A stretch of DNA of 12,667 nucleotides, taken from positions 1 to 12,667 of the forward strand of contig CAUDNR010001199.1 in NCBI GenBank assembly GCA_958430865.1, in the 5' to 3' direction. Below, in pieces: positions 12,465 through 12,667 of this stretch. Under the pieces are notes generated by a model. That model was not told the origin of the DNA and made no database searches. It saw nothing but the letters and a program-made list of their open reading frames with translations. Each line of letters begins with the position of its first letter. Positions within the stretch are counted from its first letter, which is position 1. Source of the DNA: Entrophospora sp. SA101. Lineage: Eukaryota > Glomeromycota > Glomeromycetes > Entrophosporales > Entrophosporaceae. The position numbers and the translations under genes were made by a program.

Positions 12465-12667
12465 ATTTAATATAATAAATTTTTTTTTCTTTATTTATAT
12501 ATTATTGTTACATGTATAAATTTAGAAGTTCTTTAGAATAACTAACTACCTTTTGAAATCCTTTTATGTATTAATATAACATCTATGTACAATAATAATA
12601 AAAATTGTATTTGGTGTATATATACTATGTCTTGTAACTAACCAAATAAATAAGAAAAATATTAATA
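12465..12667. other. 3' flank of the RING-type ORF
   Basis: AT-rich sequence without a gene, containing AATAAA-like words (12472-12480 region and near 12645). It presumably serves as 3' UTR if the RING frame is expressed. Confidence 0.35.

Overview
The window looks like nuclear DNA of an early-diverging fungus, most likely an arbuscular mycorrhizal fungus of the Rhizophagus/Glomus type. The reasons are very AT-rich DNA, many short introns of about 80-140 bases with GTAAGT/GTATGT-like donors, proteins loaded with Asn/Gln/Ser runs, and gene-poor flanks full of small decayed DNA-transposon pieces. The genus is an inference; no marker gene fixes it.

Layout. Positions 1-3267 hold no gene I can support. 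They contain an inverted repeat (379-405 / 806-832), a three-unit tandem repeat (601-680) and the right end of a pogo/Tigger-like DNA transposon (about 2055-2247). Positions 3268-4143, minus strand, carry a complete four-exon riboflavin kinase gene (FMN1/RFK type, 191 aa). It faces away from a large plus-strand gene for a Snf2/Brahma-class chromatin-remodelling ATPase. That gene has nine exons from 4667 to 9559 (1375 aa) and probably one more coding exon at 4296-4379, separated by a 275-base intron (1407 aa in all). The two genes would then share a promoter region of only 152 bases.

The ATPase carries QLQ, HSA, both helicase lobes, SnAC and one AT-hook in the usual order, but the frame stops three residues after the AT-hook and no bromodomain is visible.

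Positions 9560-12122 are again gene-free and full of mobile-element debris: a 72-bp hAT-like foldback inside longer palindromic arms (9853-9946), a diverged tandem duplication (9961-10210), a copy of a dispersed repeat also found at 1998-2033 (10483-10518), and a 744-bp MITE-like element with 23-bp terminal inverted repeats (10935-11678). At 12123-12464 lies the C-terminal half of a RING-type zinc-finger protein without its first Cys pair, so it is a truncated or partly annotated member of a family.

The two complete genes have unrelated jobs (FMN synthesis and SWI/SNF nucleosome remodelling); only their divergent arrangement links them. I did not find a new multi-gene system. The most useful leads are the extra 5' exon, the missing bromodomain and the small transposon families.
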